The notes under the pieces were generated by a model, which was not told the origin of the DNA, ran no database searches, and was given only the letters and a program-made list of their open reading frames with translations. This document shows, one piece after another, positions 37,509-47,049 of a stretch of 64,000 nt of DNA. Every line of letters starts with the position of its first letter. The first letter of the stretch is position 1. This DNA is from Ralstonia sp. TCR112 (GTDB lineage: Bacteria > Pseudomonadota > Gammaproteobacteria > Burkholderiales > Burkholderiaceae): positions 62,001-126,000 of the forward strand of contig NZ_VOSS01000003.1 of assembly GCF_007997035.1 (NCBI RefSeq), written 5' to 3'. A program made the position numbers and the translations under genes.

Positions 37509-39329
37509 ATGCGCGCGCTTCGCAACATCGCAATCATTGCCCACGTCGACCACGGCAAAACCACACTGGTCGACCAGCTCCTTCGCCAAGCCGGCACGTT
37601 CCGCGAGAACGAGCAGATCGCCGAGCGCGTGATGGATTCGAACGACATCGAAAAAGAACGCGGCATCACGATCCTGGCCAAGAACTGCGCGGTCGAATAC
37701 AACGGCACGCACATCAACATCGTCGACACGCCGGGGCACGCCGACTTCGGCGGCGAAGTGGAGCGTGTGCTGTCGATGGTCGACGGCGTGCTGCTGCTGG
37801 TGGATGCCCAAGAAGGCCCGATGCCGCAGACGCGCTTTGTGACGCGCAAGGCGTTGGCCCTGGGTCTGAAGCCGATCGTCGTGGTCAACAAGGTGGATCG
37901 CCCGGGCGCACGTCCGGACTGGGTGATCAACGAGACCTTCGAACTGTTCGACAAGCTGGGCGCCACTGACGAGCAGCTCGACTTCCCCATCGTGTACGCC
38001 TCGGGCCTGAACGGCTACGCCGGCTTGACCGACGATGTGCGCAGCGGCGACATGAAGCCGCTGTTCGAGACCATTCTGGAGAAGGTGCCGCAGCGTGACG
38101 ACGACCCGAACGGCCCGCTCCAGCTGCAGATCATCTCGCTCGACTATTCGAGCTACGTCGGCAAGATCGGCGTGGGCCGTATCACGCGTGGCCGCGTGCG
38201 TCCGCTGCAGGACGTGGTGGTCAAGTTCGGTCCGGAAGGCGCGCCGATCAAGGGCCGCATCAACCAGGTGCTGAAGTTCCGCGGCCTGGAGCGCGAGCTG
38301 GTGCAAGAAGCGGAAGCCGGCGACATCGTGCTGATCAACGGTATTGAAGAGCTGGGCATCGGCTGCACGGTGTGTGCGCCGGACGCCCAGGACGCGCTGC
38401 CGATGCTGAAGGTGGACGAGCCGACGCTGACGATGAACTTCTGCGTCAACACCTCGCCGCTGGCGGGCCGCGAAGGCAAATTCGTGACGAGCCGCCAGCT
38501 GCGCGACCGTCTGGACCGTGAGCTGAAGTCGAACGTGGCACTGCGCGTGAAGGACACCGGCGACGACACGGTTTTCGAAGTGTCGGGCCGTGGCGAACTG
38601 CACTTGACGATTCTGGTGGAAAACATGCGCCGTGAAGGCTACGAGCTGGCCGTGTCGCGCCCGCGCGTGGTGTTCAAGGAAATCGACGGCGTGAAATGCG
38701 AGCCGTTCGAACGCCTGACCGTGGACGTGGAAGACAGCCACCAGGGCGGCGTGATGGAAGAGCTGGGCCGCCGCAAGGGCGAACTGCTCGACATGGCGTC
38801 GGACGGCAAGGGCCGTACGCGTCTGGAATACCGCATTCCCGCCCGTGGCCTGATCGGCTTCCAGGGTGAATTCCTGACGCTGACGCGTGGCACGGGCCTG
38901 ATCAGCCACATCTTCGACGACTACTCGCCGGTCAAGGAAGGCGACCTGGGCGAGCGTCACAACGGCGTGCTGATCTCGCAGGACGACGGCGCTGCCGTGG
39001 CCTACGCGCTGTGGAAGCTGCAGGATCGCGGTCGCATGTTCGTGTCGCCGGGCGACGCGCTGTACGAAGGCATGATCATCGGCATCCACAGCCGCGACAA
39101 TGATCTGGTCGTCAACCCGATCAAGGGCAAGCAGCTGACCAACGTGCGCGCGTCGGGTACCGACGAAGCCGTGCGCCTGGTGCCGCCCATCCAGATGTCG
39201 CTGGAATACGCGGTGGAGTTCATCGCCGACGATGAGCTGGTGGAAGTCACGCCGAAGAGCATCCGCCTCCGCAAGCGCCACCTGAAGGAACACGAGCGCA
39301 AGCGCGCATCGCGTGAAGAAGCGGTCTGA
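37509..39329 (+). CDS. typA: Ribosome-associated translational GTPase TypA/BipA
   Basis: EF-G-like GTPase involved in 50S assembly and stress adaptation, 606 aa, the usual length. G1 is AHVDHGKTT (about residue 10-18), then switch region [11 protein letters not shown]3 [16 protein letters not shown] and G4 VVNKVDR. Domains II and III follow, with the TypA-specific C-terminal domain ending [14 protein letters not shown] 37509 was chosen to give [27 protein letters not shown] hexamer at 37431-37436 could be the -10 element, though no -35 is apparent. Confidence 0.96.
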   Translation: MRALRNIAIIAHVDHGKTTLVDQLLRQAGTFRENEQIAERVMDSNDIEKERGITILAKNCAVEYNGTHINIVDTPGHADFGGEVERVLSMVDGVLLLVDAQEGPMPQTRFVTRKALALGLKPIVVVNKVDRPGARPDWVINETFELFDKLGATDEQLDFPIVYASGLNGYAGLTDDVRSGDMKPLFETILEKVPQRDDDPNGPLQLQIISLDYSSYVGKIGVGRITRGRVRPLQDVVVKFGPEGAPIKGRINQVLKFRGLERELVQEAEAGDIVLINGIEELGIGCTVCAPDAQDALPMLKVDEPTLTMNFCVNTSPLAGREGKFVTSRQLRDRLDRELKSNVALRVKDTGDDTVFEVSGRGELHLTILVENMRREGYELAVSRPRVVFKEIDGVKCEPFERLTVDVEDSHQGGVMEELGRRKGELLDMASDGKGRTRLEYRIPARGLIGFQGEFLTLTRGTGLISHIFDDYSPVKEGDLGERHNGVLISQDDGAAVAYALWKLQDRGRMFVSPGDALYEGMIIGIHSRDNDLVVNPIKGKQLTNVRASGTDEAVRLVPPIQMSLEYAVEFIADDELVEVTPKSIRLRKRHLKEHERKRASREEAV

Positions 39330-39352
39330 TCGCCAGTCGATCTGCCAAGAAG

Positions 39353-39382
39353 AACGCCCCGAGGTTTCGGGGCGTTTTTTTT
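39353..39382. terminator. Intrinsic terminator after typA
   Basis: AACGCCCCGA (39353-39362), loop GGTT, TCGGGGCGTT (39367-39376), with eight T residues (39375-39382). The convergent C-S lyase gene ends 20 nt beyond and may use it in reverse, where the T tail is interrupted. Confidence 0.9.
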
Positions 39383-39402
39383 GCTCGGCGATGACGCTCG
39401 CG

Positions 39403-40590
39403 TTATGCCTGAACGCGGGCGAAGGCTTGCGCCAGATCGTCGATCAGGTCTTGCGGGTCTTCCAGTCCGATGTGCAGGCGCACGATCGGGCCGGCGGCGG
39501 ACCAAGCCGTGCAGGTGCGCGTGCCCGCCACGTTGCTGACAGTCGCCAGGCTCTCGAACCCACCCCAAGAGGCGCCGATGCCGAACAGCGTCAGCGCGTC
39601 GACAAAGCGCGCGGCGGCTTGCGGATCGGCTCGAGCGAATTCGAATGAGACCAGTCCGTTGGTGCCGGTGCAATCGCGTTGCCAGAGGGCGTGTCCGGGG
39701 TCCTCGGGAAGGGCGGGGCAGAAGACCCGCGCGACTTCCGGCCGTGCCACCAGCCAGCGTGCAATCTCCAGCGCGTGGCGTTCGTGCATGGCAAGGCGCG
39801 CCGCCAGCGTGCGGGTGCCGCGCAGCACGAGGTAGGCATCGTCAGGGCTGACCGCCACGCCCTGCGCGTCGCACATCGTGGCGAGGGTTTGCCAGCACGC
39901 TTGCGTGGTGGTGACTGTGCCCATCATCACATCGGAGTGTCCGCTGAGGTATTTGGTCGCCGCCATGATGGAAACGTCTGCGCCGAGCGTGAGCGGACGG
40001 TATTGGAGGCCCGAGCCCCACGTGTTGTCGGCGACGACGAGTGCTCCATGGCGATGCGCGATCTCAGCCAGCGCAGGCAGGTCGCACATCTCGTAGACGA
40101 GCGAGCCGGGGCATTCCACGTAGACGAGCCTGGTCGTCGGCCTGAGTTGCAGTGCGACATCGGTGCCGTCGGCGCGGAAGTACGTCACCTCCACGCCCCA
40201 GGGGCGCAGGAACGTATCGACGAAATGGCGCAGCGGCTGGTAGACGCAATCGGCAATCAATACATGATCGCCAGGGCGCGCGAACGCGAGGAACACCATG
40301 GAGATGGCAGCCAGCCCGGTCGGGAAAAGTCGCGTGCGATACCCGCCTTCGAGTTGCGCGACGACGTCTTCCAGCGCGAAGCCCGTCGGGTTGCCGCGCG
40401 CGCCGTAGGTGAACATGCGTACTGTGCTGCGGCGGCGGCGCGCGTCGTTCATGTCGTCCATCGAATCGAACAGCACGGTGGAGGCGCGCACGACGGGCGG
40501 GTTGACGGCCCGGCCGCCTTCAAACGCCGGCGAGGTGCCGCCTTTGACCAGGCGGGTGGCCAGTCGTGGCTCCGTTTTCTGCGATGACAT
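39403..40590 (-). CDS. metC: PLP-dependent C-S lyase, cystathionine beta-lyase type
   Basis: Cys/Met-metabolism PLP enzyme, 395 aa, expected to cleave the C-S bond of cystathionine or related thioethers to give pyruvate, ammonia and a thiol. The PLP lysine is in IMAATKYLSGHSDVMMG. VNPPVVRASTVLFDS, TYGARGNPT and VADNTWGSGLQYRPLTLGADVS are family segments. ATG 40590 has AGGA ten nt upstream. An alternative ATG at 40620 overlaps the stop of the upstream rhodanese gene (ATGA) and would add ten residues. Neighbours suggest a catabolic role with imported sulfur compounds rather than methionine biosynthesis. Confidence 0.88.
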   Translation of the reverse strand: MSSQKTEPRLATRLVKGGTSPAFEGGRAVNPPVVRASTVLFDSMDDMNDARRRRSTVRMFTYGARGNPTGFALEDVVAQLEGGYRTRLFPTGLAAISMVFLAFARPGDHVLIADCVYQPLRHFVDTFLRPWGVEVTYFRADGTDVALQLRPTTRLVYVECPGSLVYEMCDLPALAEIAHRHGALVVADNTWGSGLQYRPLTLGADVSIMAATKYLSGHSDVMMGTVTTTQACWQTLATMCDAQGVAVSPDDAYLVLRGTRTLAARLAMHERHALEIARWLVARPEVARVFCPALPEDPGHALWQRDCTGTNGLVSFEFARADPQAAARFVDALTLFGIGASWGGFESLATVSNVAGTRTCTAWSAAGPIVRLHIGLEDPQDLIDDLAQAFARVQA

Positions 40591-40616
40591 GGTGTGTAGA
40601 TCCTGTCGGTTGCGTG

Positions 40617-42206
40617 TCATGGCTGTACGGCAGCGGCGCCCACGCGGAAGGCGCCAAGTTCCTGCGCATCGAGCTGGGCGAGGAGGCCGGTTTCCCAGGC
40701 CAGGTATTGCCTGGCCGCAGCCTTGTTGCCGTCGTGCCGATCATGCACGAAGAAGAGATAGTCGATGCAATCGGCGTCGGGCGGTGCGCTGTCGGAACCT
40801 TCGGTGGCGTAGCCGGCGGCAGTCCACGCGGCAATGCCTCCGGCAAGCAGTTTGAGACGCGATGCGGCCTGCGGCGCGCGTGCGGCCCAATCTGCGGCGG
40901 CGAGCTGTGCGATGCGCGGGTCGTCGGCAATCAGGACGGTATCGCGGTCAGCGGCCAGGGCCGGCAGGCGCGGGCGAATGGCCCAAGTGGCGCCAGGCAC
41001 ATGGGCACGGCGGAAGGTCATGCTGGGACGCAAGTCGATGACGTGCACGGTGCCTGCCGCCAGCGCGCCGGCAAGTGCCTGCGCGCTGATCTCGGGCAAC
41101 GGCTGCGGCAGCGCCGTTGCGGGCGCCGGCAGGCTCGCATTGCTGTTCAACCCGTCACGCAGCACATAGGCATCGTGGCCGAGTTGCCGCAGCCAGCTTG
41201 CAACGATTGGCGCGCGCACGCCGTCGGCATCGAACAGCACAAGGCGGGCATGGCGCACGCCGACGTACTGGTCGGTTGCCTGGATCAACTGGCCGCCCGG
41301 CGCATGCTGCGCACCCGGCAGGCTGCCCTTGGCGAATTCCTCCGGTGTGCGGACATCGCACAGGAAGAGGCTGTGCTCGCCTTCTGCGACCCAGCGTGCG
41401 AGCGTTGCCGCATCCACCTCGGGCACGGCAAAACGTGTGGCGAGTTGCTGGCTGGCGTCGCGCATGTCTTTGACGGTGGCCGGGGCAATGACATCGGGAT
41501 AGCGCCGCGTGCTGCCGTGCTCCAGCGGCAGGTCTTCCAGATACCAGCCTTGCGTGCCGTTCTCCAGCGCCATCACCGGGTTCGGGATGCCGAGGTTGAT
41601 CAGCGTCTGCGCGCCGATGATGCTGCGTGTGCGGCCCGCGCAATTGACGACGATCGGCGTGGTCGTGTCCGGCACAAGCTCGCGGATGCGCAGCCCAAGC
41701 TCGCCGTTCGGGCAGCAGATCGACGACGGGATCGTCATCTTCAGGTATTCGCTGACGGGGCGGCCATCGACGATGACGACGTCGTCGCCGCGTTCACGCA
41801 TGGCCGCAAGTTCACGCGCGGTGACGCGCGGCGTGTGGTACGCCATCTCGACGAGTTCACCGAAGGTCTTGGACGGCACGTTGACGCCGGCAAACAGCGT
41901 GAAGCCTGCGTGCGACCAGCCTTGTGCGCCGCCTTGCAGCACGTGCACGTTGCTGTAGCCGATGGCGTTCAGGCGTTCGGCCGCGCGCTCGGCAACGCCG
42001 TCGTTGTCGTCATAAATGACCATGCGCACAGCGCGGCGAGGCGCAAGGCGCGGGGCGTCGATCTCAAGGCGGCTGTACGGCAGCGGGATGGCGTAGAAGA
42101 GGTGGGCTTCGCCGTACTGGCCGTGCTCGCGCACGTCGAACAGCGCGATCTCGGCGCCGTCGTGCAGCCACGCTTTCAGGGTCTTGGCGGTAACGAACGA
42201 TGTCAT
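40617..42206 (-). CDS. Four-domain rhodanese-like sulfurtransferase
   Basis: Cytosolic protein of 529 aa with four tandem rhodanese domains (about 1-105, 120-230, 262-355, 372-470) and a 60-residue C-terminal extension. Only domain 2 has an active-site cysteine, Cys189 in VVNCAGRTRS; the equivalent loops of the others carry Asp (YDDNDG at 65-70, FDADGV at 325-330, ADDPRI at 427-432). This suggests one catalytic and three structural or binding domains. It lies between the dioxygenase-like gene and the C-S lyase, so handling persulfide or thiosulfate sulfur from the lyase is plausible. ATG 42206 was chosen over a TTG at 42272; no strong ribosome site is visible. Confidence 0.88.
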   Translation of the reverse strand: MTSFVTAKTLKAWLHDGAEIALFDVREHGQYGEAHLFYAIPLPYSRLEIDAPRLAPRRAVRMVIYDDNDGVAERAAERLNAIGYSNVHVLQGGAQGWSHAGFTLFAGVNVPSKTFGELVEMAYHTPRVTARELAAMRERGDDVVIVDGRPVSEYLKMTIPSSICCPNGELGLRIRELVPDTTTPIVVNCAGRTRSIIGAQTLINLGIPNPVMALENGTQGWYLEDLPLEHGSTRRYPDVIAPATVKDMRDASQQLATRFAVPEVDAATLARWVAEGEHSLFLCDVRTPEEFAKGSLPGAQHAPGGQLIQATDQYVGVRHARLVLFDADGVRAPIVASWLRQLGHDAYVLRDGLNSNASLPAPATALPQPLPEISAQALAGALAAGTVHVIDLRPSMTFRRAHVPGATWAIRPRLPALAADRDTVLIADDPRIAQLAAADWAARAPQAASRLKLLAGGIAAWTAAGYATEGSDSAPPDADCIDYLFFVHDRHDGNKAAARQYLAWETGLLAQLDAQELGAFRVGAAAVQP

Positions 42207-42297
42207 ATCGATGCGAAACGAATCAAAAGGGTGAACGACGCCCTCCGCGCACGCAGCGCGGATTGCAGGCAACGCGATTCGGGTTGTGGTTGGCCGG

Positions 42298-42891
42298 TTA
42301 GCGGCGCGTCTTCACGCCGATGCCCATGGTCTGATAGCGGCCGGTTTCGAGGTCGAACGTGATGCGCTCGGTCAGCGTTTCGAGCGCGCGTCCGTACATG
42401 TGCAGATGGCGGATCGGCGCCTCGCCCTTGATCTCGACGGCGTGGATGTCTTCGGCCGCCAGCGCGATGCCGGTGCCGGGCTCGACGACGACGGTGTCGG
42501 TCATTTCCAGCGTGCCGACACCGGGCGTGGCGCGGTCGTCGGTACGGCGGTAGACATAGTTGTATTCCGTGCCGTCCACCGCGGCGATGCAGGCCCACGT
42601 GGTGTGGTTGTGCGGCGTGATCTTCTTGCCGGGGCGCATGACGTTCAGGTACAGCGCGTAGGTCTGGTCGGCGTCTTCGTGGATCAGGTAGCGGGCGTGC
42701 AGCTCGCCGTCGGCAGGGGCCGGGAAATCGGTGTCTTGCCAGAACTCGGTGCGCGCGGCGAGGCCTTTGACCTGCTCGAGCACGTCGGCCAGCGCGGGCC
42801 GCGTTTCGTCTTCAGACGCGAGTGCGGCTTTCATGGCGGCAATGGCATCGATCACGGCCGCTTGGCGTTGTTGAGGAAGAGACGGGGACAT
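42298..42891 (-). CDS. Cysteine dioxygenase-family thiol dioxygenase
   Basis: Cupin-fold non-haem iron thiol dioxygenase, 197 aa. The three-His iron site is probably His94 and His96 ([23 protein letters not shown]) and His150 (AEDIHAVEI); the outer-sphere pair typical of cysteine dioxygenases is His164 and Tyr166 in HLHMYG. Arg67 sits where rat cysteine dioxygenase has the substrate-carboxylate Arg60, favouring cysteine over 3-mercaptopropionate, but this alignment is by eye. ATG 42891 has a good ribosome site (AGGAG). It is 74 nt after the ABC ATPase gene and upstream of the rhodanese gene. Confidence 0.85.
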   Translation of the reverse strand: MSPSLPQQRQAAVIDAIAAMKAALASEDETRPALADVLEQVKGLAARTEFWQDTDFPAPADGELHARYLIHEDADQTYALYLNVMRPGKKITPHNHTTWACIAAVDGTEYNYVYRRTDDRATPGVGTLEMTDTVVVEPGTGIALAAEDIHAVEIKGEAPIRHLHMYGRALETLTERITFDLETGRYQTMGIGVKTRR

Positions 42892-42965
42892 GAATGGATT
42901 CTCCTGAGGGATTGGGGCGCCTTGCGTTGTATTTCGCGGCGTTGTTGTCGTTGTCGGTATCAGCG

Positions 42966-43721
42966 TCAGGCGACGAGTTCGGCAATGCGAGGTGCAGGTC
43001 GCAGGACGTCTTGCAGGAAGCGCTGTGCGCGAGCGTGCTTCGGGCGGCTGAAGAACTGGTCGGGCGGCGCGTCCTCCAGCAGCTGGCCGTGGTCCATGAA
43101 CCAGACGCGGCTCGATACGTCGCGCGCGAAGCCCATCTCGTGGGTCACGATCATCATCGTGAGCCCGTCGCCGGCCAGCTCGCGCATCACGTGCAGCACC
43201 TCTTGCACCATCTCGGGATCGAGCGCGCTGGTCGGCTCGTCGAACAGCATGAGCGGCGGCTTCATCGCCAGCGCCCGCGCAATGGCCACGCGCTGCTGCT
43301 GGCCGCCCGACAGGTTGGCGGGCATCGCGTCGATCTTGTGGGCAAGGCCCACCTTGGCAAGCAGCGCCTCGGCCTGCGCCGTCGCTTCGTCGCGCGACAG
43401 ACCGAGCACCTTGGTCGGCCCGAGAATCAGGTTCTGTCGCACCGAAAGGTTCTGGAACAGATTGAAGTTCTGGAACACGAAGCCGATGCGCGCCCGCAAC
43501 TGGTTGACGCGCATATCGCGGGCATGGACATCGCGCCCCTCGAAACGGATGCATCCGCCCTGAATGGCCTCCAGCCGCGTGACCGTGCGGATCAACGTGG
43601 ATTTGCCCGACCCCGAGGGGCCGCACACCACGACGACTTCACCGCGCGCGATGGTGGCGTGGATGCCTTTGAGCGCGTGGTAGTCGTCGTAGTACTTGTC
43701 GACGTTTTCAAATGCCAGCAT
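42966..43721 (-). CDS. Polar amino acid ABC transporter ATP-binding protein
   Basis: ATPase of a PAAT-family importer (GlnQ/TcyN type), 251 aa. Walker [10 protein letters not shown] (about residue 34), Q-loop [13 protein letters not shown], signature [17 protein letters not shown], Walker [19 protein letters not shown]-loop [12 protein letters not shown] 43721 gives [19 protein letters not shown]; the longer frame reaches into the upstream permease gene. Last of four importer genes before the dioxygenase, which suggests cystine, cysteine or a related substrate. Confidence 0.92.
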   Translation of the reverse strand: MLAFENVDKYYDDYHALKGIHATIARGEVVVVCGPSGSGKSTLIRTVTRLEAIQGGCIRFEGRDVHARDMRVNQLRARIGFVFQNFNLFQNLSVRQNLILGPTKVLGLSRDEATAQAEALLAKVGLAHKIDAMPANLSGGQQQRVAIARALAMKPPLMLFDEPTSALDPEMVQEVLHVMRELAGDGLTMMIVTHEMGFARDVSSRVWFMDHGQLLEDAPPDQFFSRPKHARAQRFLQDVLRPAPRIAELVA

Positions 43722-43749
43722 GGGATGGGGTCTCCGGCAGGGTTTGTTC

Positions 43750-44442
43750 CTAGGCAAGCCCGGCGCGATGGCGGGCAATGCGGCGCTCCAGCTGTCCCGC
43801 AAATCGCGAGATGGCGAAGCACAAAACGAAGTAGAAGGCTGCCAGCACGAGAAACGTCTCCAGCGGCTTGGTCAGCGTGATGGTGTTGACCTGCGCGGCC
43901 GAGTACGTCAGCTCCGGCACGCCAATCACATAGGCGAGCGACGTTGCCTTGATGATCGACACGAACTGGTTGACGATCGACGGAAGCATGTTGGTCAGCG
44001 CTTGCGGCAGCTGCACGTAGCGCATGCTCTGCAGCCACGACAGGCCATTCGAGCGCGCGGCTTCCATCTGCCCGCGCGGCAGGCCTTCGAGCCCGGCGCG
44101 CACGATCTGCGAGAGGAATGCGCTTTCGTAGACGATGATTGCGCAGACGGCCGTGGTGAACGCCGACACCTCCTTGCCCACCAGCAGCGGCACTGCAAAG
44201 TACGCCCAGAAGATGATCATCAGCAGCGGAATGCCGCGTACCAGACGCGACCACACACCGGCAGTGCGACGCAGCCAGCGCCAAGGGCTCACGTGTGCCA
44301 GACCGATCAGCACCGCAATCGGGAACGACATCACCAAGCCCAGCACCGAGAGCACCAGCGTCACCGCAACGCCGCCGAGCGGTCCATTCGGCCACGACCC
44401 GACCAGGAACAACGCCAGATAGTCATGCAGGATTTCAAGCAT
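43750..44442 (-). CDS. Polar amino acid ABC transporter permease
   Basis: HisM/GlnP-type inner-membrane permease, 230 aa, about five helices. The N-terminal [18 protein letters not shown] segment and the EAA-type loop [26 protein letters not shown] are clear. It lies four nt after the other permease gene, an arrangement that implies a heterodimeric channel. Confidence 0.92.
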   Translation of the reverse strand: MLEILHDYLALFLVGSWPNGPLGGVAVTLVLSVLGLVMSFPIAVLIGLAHVSPWRWLRRTAGVWSRLVRGIPLLMIIFWAYFAVPLLVGKEVSAFTTAVCAIIVYESAFLSQIVRAGLEGLPRGQMEAARSNGLSWLQSMRYVQLPQALTNMLPSIVNQFVSIIKATSLAYVIGVPELTYSAAQVNTITLTKPLETFLVLAAFYFVLCFAISRFAGQLERRIARHRAGLA

Positions 44443-44446
44443 GGCG

Positions 44447-45139
44447 TCAGACCCCCAGCGGCGTCGTTCGACGCTTGGCCACGCGTTCCGACAGTGCCAT
44501 CAACGCGAGCGTGCCGAGCAGATACAGCAGCGTGGCGATGAGAAACACGTCGAAGGTGCGGAAGGTGAGGTTGTCGATCTGCCGGGTACGGTAAAGCAGT
44601 TCATGCACGCCGATTGCCATCGCCAGCGAGCTGTTCTTGAACAACAGCAATGCCTGGTTGAGCAGCGCGGGCAGCGCCACGCGAATTGCCTGCGGCAGGA
44701 TCACGTAGCGCAGCGCCTGCAGATGCGTGAGCCCGATCGACCACGCCGCCTCCTGCTGCGTATGCGGAATCGCACGCAGGCCCGAACGCAGGTCTTCGGA
44801 GATGAACGCGCCGGAGTTCAGCGCCAAGGCAATCGCCGCAAAGAAGAATTCGGTATTGCCGGCGTTGATCCAGGCTTTGAGCGATTCCGGCAGCAGCTGC
44901 GGCACGCCGAAATACCACACCAGGATCTGCACCAGCATCGGCACGTTGCGGTGGTATTCCACAACCACGATGACGAACGCCTTGAACACGCGCACCGGCA
45001 GCGCTCGCAGCGTTGCCAGCGACACGCCGACGGCGATGGCCAGCAGGCCCGAGACGACAAACAGACGCAGCGTGGTCAGAATGCCGTCCCGCAAGAGGCG
45101 CAAATAGCCGTCTTCGAGCAGGAAGGAGAGATCGAACAT
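44447..45139 (-). CDS. Polar amino acid ABC transporter permease
   Basis: Second HisM/GlnP-type permease, 230 aa. It has YLRLLRDGILTTLRLFVVSGLLAIAVGV at the N-terminus, the EAA-type loop QQEAAWSIGLTHLQALRYVILPQAI, and RVALPALLNQALLLFKNSSLA. ATG 45139 follows AGGAGAGATCG-type purine-rich sequence on the minus strand only weakly; the upstream frame overlaps the binding-protein gene and is not coding. Confidence 0.91.
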   Translation of the reverse strand: MFDLSFLLEDGYLRLLRDGILTTLRLFVVSGLLAIAVGVSLATLRALPVRVFKAFVIVVVEYHRNVPMLVQILVWYFGVPQLLPESLKAWINAGNTEFFFAAIALALNSGAFISEDLRSGLRAIPHTQQEAAWSIGLTHLQALRYVILPQAIRVALPALLNQALLLFKNSSLAMAIGVHELLYRTRQIDNLTFRTFDVFLIATLLYLLGTLALMALSERVAKRRTTPLGV

Positions 45140-45155
45140 GTCGGCCGCCCGGGGC

Positions 45156-45992
45156 TTACTGCGGCTTGATCGGTTCGACCTTGTAGTCGCGCCAGAACTT
45201 GTAGACCGACTTGGCGCCGAGCCACTTGTCGAAGCTCGTCTGCAGGCCGTTCGACTGGTCGTAATCCGCCAGCACCTTGTTGACGGCCGCCATGAGCGCA
45301 AGCTCGTTCTTGTTCATCACCACGCCCCAGCGCTCTTCATAAACCGGCGCGCTCAGCAGCCGATATTGCTGGCCGCCTTTCTGCGCCGCCTCGTTGGCAA
45401 AGCGCGCCAGCACGAGTTGCCCCGCCACCAGCCCATCAACCTTGCCTTGCTGCAACGCCAGATACGCCGACGAAATATCGTGGAATGTCAGCAGCCGCGA
45501 ATCCGGCAGGCGCGTCACCGACACGGCTGCCGAGCTGGAACCTTCCGACGCGGCGATCTTCTTGTTGGCAAGCTGATCGAGCGTCTGGATGGGCGAGTCG
45601 GCCCGCACCAGCACACGGATCGGCGCAACGAAATACTGGTTGCTGAAATCGACCTGCGCGGCGCGCGCCGGCATCCACGCCACGGCAGCGGCCAGCACAT
45701 CCACGCGATGCGTCTTCAGTTCGGGAATGCGGGCATCGGTCGACAGCGCACGGTGCTCCAGCTTGACGCCTAGGCCCTTGGCCAATGCGCTGCACACATC
45801 CACGTCAAAGCCGACGATCTGCCGCGTTGCGGCGTCGGGAAAGGCATACGGCTCGCTGGCGTTCTGGGTGCCGCAGACGAGCGTGCCGCGCGACTTGATG
45901 TCTGCCAGCGCGTCGGCATGCGCCACGCTCGCCACGCCCAGCGTGCCCAAGGCGAGGGTTGCCGCGGCTTGTGCCCATTTCCATACCCGCAT
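45156..45992 (-). CDS. Amino acid ABC transporter substrate-binding protein (family 3)
   Basis: Periplasmic family 3 solute-binding protein, 278 aa. A cleavable signal peptide spans residues 1-26 (hydrophobic core ATLALGTLGVASVAHA). The mature part begins DALADIKSRGTLVCGTQ, with GFDVDVCSALAKGLGVKLEHR and the VDGLVAGQLVLARFA hinge region. A strong ribosome site (AAAGGAGGAGC) precedes ATG 45992. First gene of the importer-dioxygenase-rhodanese-lyase run, divergent from a LysR gene. Confidence 0.93.
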   Translation of the reverse strand: MRVWKWAQAAATLALGTLGVASVAHADALADIKSRGTLVCGTQNASEPYAFPDAATRQIVGFDVDVCSALAKGLGVKLEHRALSTDARIPELKTHRVDVLAAAVAWMPARAAQVDFSNQYFVAPIRVLVRADSPIQTLDQLANKKIAASEGSSSAAVSVTRLPDSRLLTFHDISSAYLALQQGKVDGLVAGQLVLARFANEAAQKGGQQYRLLSAPVYEERWGVVMNKNELALMAAVNKVLADYDQSNGLQTSFDKWLGAKSVYKFWRDYKVEPIKPQ

Positions 45993-46060
45993 GATGCTCC
46001 TCCTTTGTATGAAACCGATTCAGTGTCGGACCGCGATGCCCCTGCGGCTCGGGTGTCTGC

Positions 46061-46081
46061 CTGAACGTATTGTTCGTTCAG
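46061..46081. promoter_or_regulatory. Inverted repeat in the LysR-importer intergenic region
   Basis: CTGAACG (46061-46067), 7-nt spacer TATTGTT, CGTTCAG (46075-46081): a perfect dyad between the divergent LysR and importer genes, shaped like a LysR-type binding site. It is the clearest feature in the 187-nt gap. Confidence 0.55.
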
Positions 46082-46179
46082 TGTTATTTGTGTTTCGGGC
46101 AGGTTATCGGCCAGAATCGCGCAGAACAATTTAATTTTTGGCGGGAAACGATTAGAAACTCCGAAGTATCGGGGCCGAG

Positions 46180-47049
46180 ATGCGAAATCTGGACATCGAT
46201 CTGCTGCGCACATTCGTGGCGATCGCACAGCACGAAACGTTTGCCGCGGCAGCGGCGCGGGTGGGGCGCACGCAGTCTGCGGTCACGCAGCAGATGCAGC
46301 GGCTGGAGGAGGAAATGGGCTGCGCGCTGTTCGAAAAACGCGGCCGCCACAAGACGATGACGCCCGATGGCGTGCGGCTCGTTGCCTATGCGCACAAGAT
46401 CCTGGCGTTGAACGACCAGGCCGTGCAGGTCATCCAGACCGGTGGCCCGATCGAGAAAATCCGGATCGGCTCGCCGCACGATGTGGCCGATTCGATCCTG
46501 CCGAATCTGCTGCGTCGGCTGTCCAAGCTCTCGCCGGAATTGCAGATGGAAATCAACGTTGGCCGCAGCCCGTTCCTGATGGACGCGCTGCGCGACAAGA
46601 CGCTCGATCTGGCGATCTCCACGCGCTATGACGATGCCTTTCCCGGCATCAAGCTGCGCACGTCGCCGATGGTGTGGATCTGCGCGGAAGACTTCATCTT
46701 CAATCCCGCCGCACCGGTGCCGCTGGTCATGGCCGACGAGCTGAGCCTGTTCCGCCAGCTGTCGATCGAATGCCTGGATGCGCACCACATTCCGTGGCGC
46801 ACGAGTTATCTGTCGCCCACGCTGACGGGCATCAAGGCCGCGATCAGCGCGGGGCTGGGCGTGACGGCGCGCACGACCGAATTGCTCGACGCAAACATGC
46901 GCGTGCTGACAGAAGCCGATGGCCTGCCGCGCCTGCCCGAAGTGGCGTTTTATCTGTACGTGCAGCCGACGTGCACGAGCGCCGTGCTGCGCGATCTGTT
47001 CGATTCCACCGATCGCGTCGCCACCCGCTTCGGGCCGCCGTTCATGTGA
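46180..47049 (+). CDS. LysR-family transcriptional regulator
   Basis: LysR-type regulator, 289 aa. N-terminal winged helix-turn-helix: LDIDLLRTFVAIAQHETFAAAAARVGRTQSAVTQQMQRLEEEMGCALFEKRGRHKTMTPDG. The C-terminal effector-binding domain starts near residue 88 (EKIRIGSPHDVADSILP). It is divergent from the importer operon with a dyad between them, so it probably controls that operon, with a sulfur amino acid or a derivative as effector (inference). The 3' end overlaps the convergent desaturase gene by 8 nt. Confidence 0.92.
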   Translation: MRNLDIDLLRTFVAIAQHETFAAAAARVGRTQSAVTQQMQRLEEEMGCALFEKRGRHKTMTPDGVRLVAYAHKILALNDQAVQVIQTGGPIEKIRIGSPHDVADSILPNLLRRLSKLSPELQMEINVGRSPFLMDALRDKTLDLAISTRYDDAFPGIKLRTSPMVWICAEDFIFNPAAPVPLVMADELSLFRQLSIECLDAHHIPWRTSYLSPTLTGIKAAISAGLGVTARTTELLDANMRVLTEADGLPRLPEVAFYLYVQPTCTSAVLRDLFDSTDRVATRFGPPFM

